Origin: Streptococcus pseudoporcinus LQ 940-04
GTDB lineage: Bacteria; Bacillota; Bacilli; Lactobacillales; Streptococcaceae
Assembly: GCF_000188035.1 (NCBI RefSeq)
Contig: NZ_AEUY02000005.1
Span: forward strand, 434,001-498,000
Direction of reading: 5' to 3'
Length of the DNA: 64,000 bases
The notes beneath the pieces are model-generated. The model was given only the letters and a program-made list of their open reading frames with translations, did no database searches and was not told the origin of the DNA. Shown here one piece after another: positions 62,328 to 64,000 of the stretch. The translations under genes and the position numbers were made by a program. Numbering within the stretch: position 1 is the stretch's first letter; every line of letters starts with the position of its first letter.

Positions 62328-63623
62328 ATGATTACTGTAGCAAATACCACTGAACTTATAGAAGCCCTCACTACTGGTGTGGAAGTCATTCAAATAAGCC
62401 GTAGCATGACACTGTCATACCCCATTAACCTTCCAAAAGGCACAACGTTAAAAGGGCTTGCTCAGGAAGACGGAACACTCCCATCACTCTTCTTTTCACA
62501 CTCTGATGGTCTTATCCTACATGGAGAAAGCAGCCTTGAAAATTTATCCATCGTGGCTATGCAGGATAAAAAAGCTATTATGATGATACCTCAACAAGTA
62601 GAAAAAGAGTTTGGCAAGATTAACTTGAAAAACCTTGAAGTTGATGGACAAGTTTCTCTAATCTTTAGAAATCCAACCCTAACTGCTGATGTGACTGTTG
62701 AAAAGGTACATGTCAATAGCGCTGACACTAGAACCTATCTTGAACAACCTCAAAAATATGGAGTAAATGTTCTTCAGGGAGCCTTTACCCTATACAACTT
62801 CAATCCTAGTCAAGATAGCGTAGTAACTGCAGATATTACTGGTCTTTCTATTGGTTCTGAAGGACATCCTGTTATCGGTTCTGGTGTCTTTATTTCTGGT
62901 TTTAATGACCAAGGTGGACAAGTCAAAGTACCACGTATGGAATTAAAAGACATTTATTCTACAGGGTTAATCCCACAAGGTGTTTCTGATTTCATCACTG
63001 GTGCTGTCTTTATTGTTTACGGTACTACTGTTGAAAAATTAGTCCAAGATGGTAAAGTCGTCACTTATGGTGTCAACGACATGGTTCTTGATGCTTGGGG
63101 CCTTGTTCATGAATGGATTGTCAATGAAGAAGTCATTTCTTACGGGCCATCTGGAGTTGGCTTTGTCAACTTTGGTACCGTTGATTACTTCAAAGCTGAA
63201 AAAGGTATTTCTACCTATGGTTTAGGAGCACGTGCGTATAACCAATATGATGGTACTTTAAAAGAAGGCTATTTCCACAATGTGAGAACATATAATGATG
63301 GAGCAGTTGGTATCCAAATCTCTAAAAAAGTCGGTAAAATTGTCATTGACGGGGACATTATCACACACGGGGGACTAGGATTATCACTTGTAAAAGGTGT
63401 CAATATCGAATTACCTGCTTATGCCCTTTCTATAAAAAACGGAGGGGAAGTAGAATCATTAACCATTAATGGTGATATCATCACAAATGGCGATAAAGTC
63501 ATGACAATTGCCATGGAAGAAGAAGGACAACTAAACCAAGTGACACATAGTGGGCAAGTTGTAGCCAACGGTTATCAATCTCATGCCTTTGAAAATGAAA
63601 GGGCAAGCAAATTTTTCAACTAA
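62328..63623 (+). CDS. Conserved hypothetical protein, probable beta-helix fold
   Basis: Not recognised by function. The 431 residues have a strong periodic pattern of short beta strands and turns (for example DGDIITHGG and NGDIITNGD, about 130-420), as in right-handed parallel beta-helix (pectate-lyase-like) proteins. No signal peptide, so cytoplasmic. Gene has GAGG ahead of the ATG and is third in the isochorismatase/GNAT run, though 74 bases separate it from the GNAT gene. Confidence 0.6.
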   Translation: MITVANTTELIEALTTGVEVIQISRSMTLSYPINLPKGTTLKGLAQEDGTLPSLFFSHSDGLILHGESSLENLSIVAMQDKKAIMMIPQQVEKEFGKINLKNLEVDGQVSLIFRNPTLTADVTVEKVHVNSADTRTYLEQPQKYGVNVLQGAFTLYNFNPSQDSVVTADITGLSIGSEGHPVIGSGVFISGFNDQGGQVKVPRMELKDIYSTGLIPQGVSDFITGAVFIVYGTTVEKLVQDGKVVTYGVNDMVLDAWGLVHEWIVNEEVISYGPSGVGFVNFGTVDYFKAEKGISTYGLGARAYNQYDGTLKEGYFHNVRTYNDGAVGIQISKKVGKIVIDGDIITHGGLGLSLVKGVNIELPAYALSIKNGGEVESLTINGDIITNGDKVMTIAMEEEGQLNQVTHSGQVVANGYQSHAFENERASKFFN

Positions 63624-63652
63624 TCCTCCTTTATTAAGCTTGGAAAACATAA

Positions 63653-63684
63653 AAGAACTGGCATATTTTGCCAGTTTTTTTATG
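63653..63684 (+). terminator. Terminator after the beta-helix protein gene
   Basis: AACTGGCA / TGCCAGTT stem with a short AT loop and seven T. Confidence 0.85.
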
Positions 63685-63912
63685 CAATCCTTTCCTATTC
63701 TTAGGAACTTTTTACTCTAGTATTATGATCTAAGAGAATGATTTAACAAGTGGCTACTCGCACACATCATTTGCTTTACTAAAGCCAACCATACCTCCCT
63801 AAACCTAAGAGGCTAAGGCAATGTGCCCAGCAAAAACACCTTTAGAGTAGTCAAAGCAATCAACTAAATGAACTTAGAAAAAATGCTTTATCAAACAAGA
63901 GAGGAACTTCCA

Positions 63913-64000
63913 ATGCAGTTAGGAATGTCACAGGCACTAACCAAGCATTACTTATTTTTAAGTAAGCCTCGCCTATTACTTGGAGGAAACTTCCTCTCCA
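63913..64000 (+). CDS. 5' end of an unidentified gene, cut by window edge
   Basis: An open frame of 29 residues runs to the window end, starting at an ATG with AGAGAGGAA 6 bases upstream (63898-63906). An earlier in-frame ATG at 63868 has no ribosome binding site. Too short to identify. The region between the terminator and this start shows nothing recognisable. Confidence 0.45.
   Translation, partial: MQLGMSQALTKHYLFLSKPRLLLGGNFLS

Noticed and set aside
1..64000. CRISPR arrays, tRNA or rRNA genes
   Set aside because: No regularly spaced repeats, cloverleaf-like sequences or rRNA stretches were noticed on reading either strand.

Overview
The window is about 64 kb of low-GC Gram-positive DNA and almost certainly comes from a beta-haemolytic pyogenic-group Streptococcus. 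It carries the complete streptolysin S operon (sagA-I), an SpeB cysteine protease with its RopB regulator and inhibitor Spi, an Lmb/AdcAII plus histidine-triad zinc locus, an Spd1-type DNase and a sortase-assembled pilus. From memory, several products (SpeB, SagA, the leucine-rich surface protein) are clearly diverged from their S. pyogenes counterparts. I therefore favour a close relative (S. dysgalactiae/S. canis-like) over ordinary S. pyogenes, but the species cannot be fixed by eye.

Layout. 1-3.4 kb: the start of a DppA-like peptide-binding lipoprotein (runs off the left edge) with an AdcR-type box at its promoter, a LOG-family hydrolase and two small unknown proteins. 3.4-11.9 kb: the sag operon on the minus strand, read from a near-consensus promoter through a sagA-sagB hairpin. 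12.3-15.4 kb: an LPxTG leucine-rich surface protein. 16.3-18.8 kb: a secreted DNase, then a phosphatase and an aminoglycoside-adenylyltransferase-like gene. 19.3-22.8 kb: lmb-htpA behind three tandem AdcR-type boxes. 23-26.4 kb: ropB / sip / speB / spi. 26.4-30.4 kb: a MurM-type peptidoglycan aminoacyltransferase, an OmpR-family two-component system and a small secreted repeat protein.

30.7-36.9 kb is a redox and metal block: a putative hypothiocyanous-acid reductase, the NRAMP transporter MntH, and feoA-feoB plus a small Cys-rich Feo protein. 37.1-44.8 kb is a five-gene pilus operon (coiled-coil protein, signal peptidase, tip/ancillary pilin, backbone pilin, lid-less class C sortase) with its own promoter. 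45-51 kb holds an FAD/NAD(P) protein, a glutathionyl-hydroquinone reductase, a PrsW-like protease and a secreted transglutaminase-like protein. 52.3-58.3 kb holds two further two-component systems around a CPBP membrane protease, followed by a secreted coiled-coil protein. 58.3-64 kb holds a quinone-oxidoreductase-like enzyme, a DHA2-type efflux pump, an isochorismatase-like protein, a GNAT acetyltransferase, a beta-helix-like protein and the start of one more gene.

The most striking observation is an eight-codon gene at 24044-24070, absent from ordinary ORF calls. It has a strong ribosome binding site and encodes MWLLLLFL, the leaderless SpeB-inducing peptide (SIP) known from S. pyogenes. 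It lies between ropB and a diverged speB and follows a dyad that could bind RopB. A complete peptide quorum-sensing circuit therefore appears to be conserved around a protease that has itself diverged. Other points of interest are AdcR-type boxes at two promoters, a hairpin immediately before the ribosome binding site of a response regulator, a probable ATA start for the first pilus gene with a dyad at its transcription start, and an IS-end-like palindrome inside a terminator loop.
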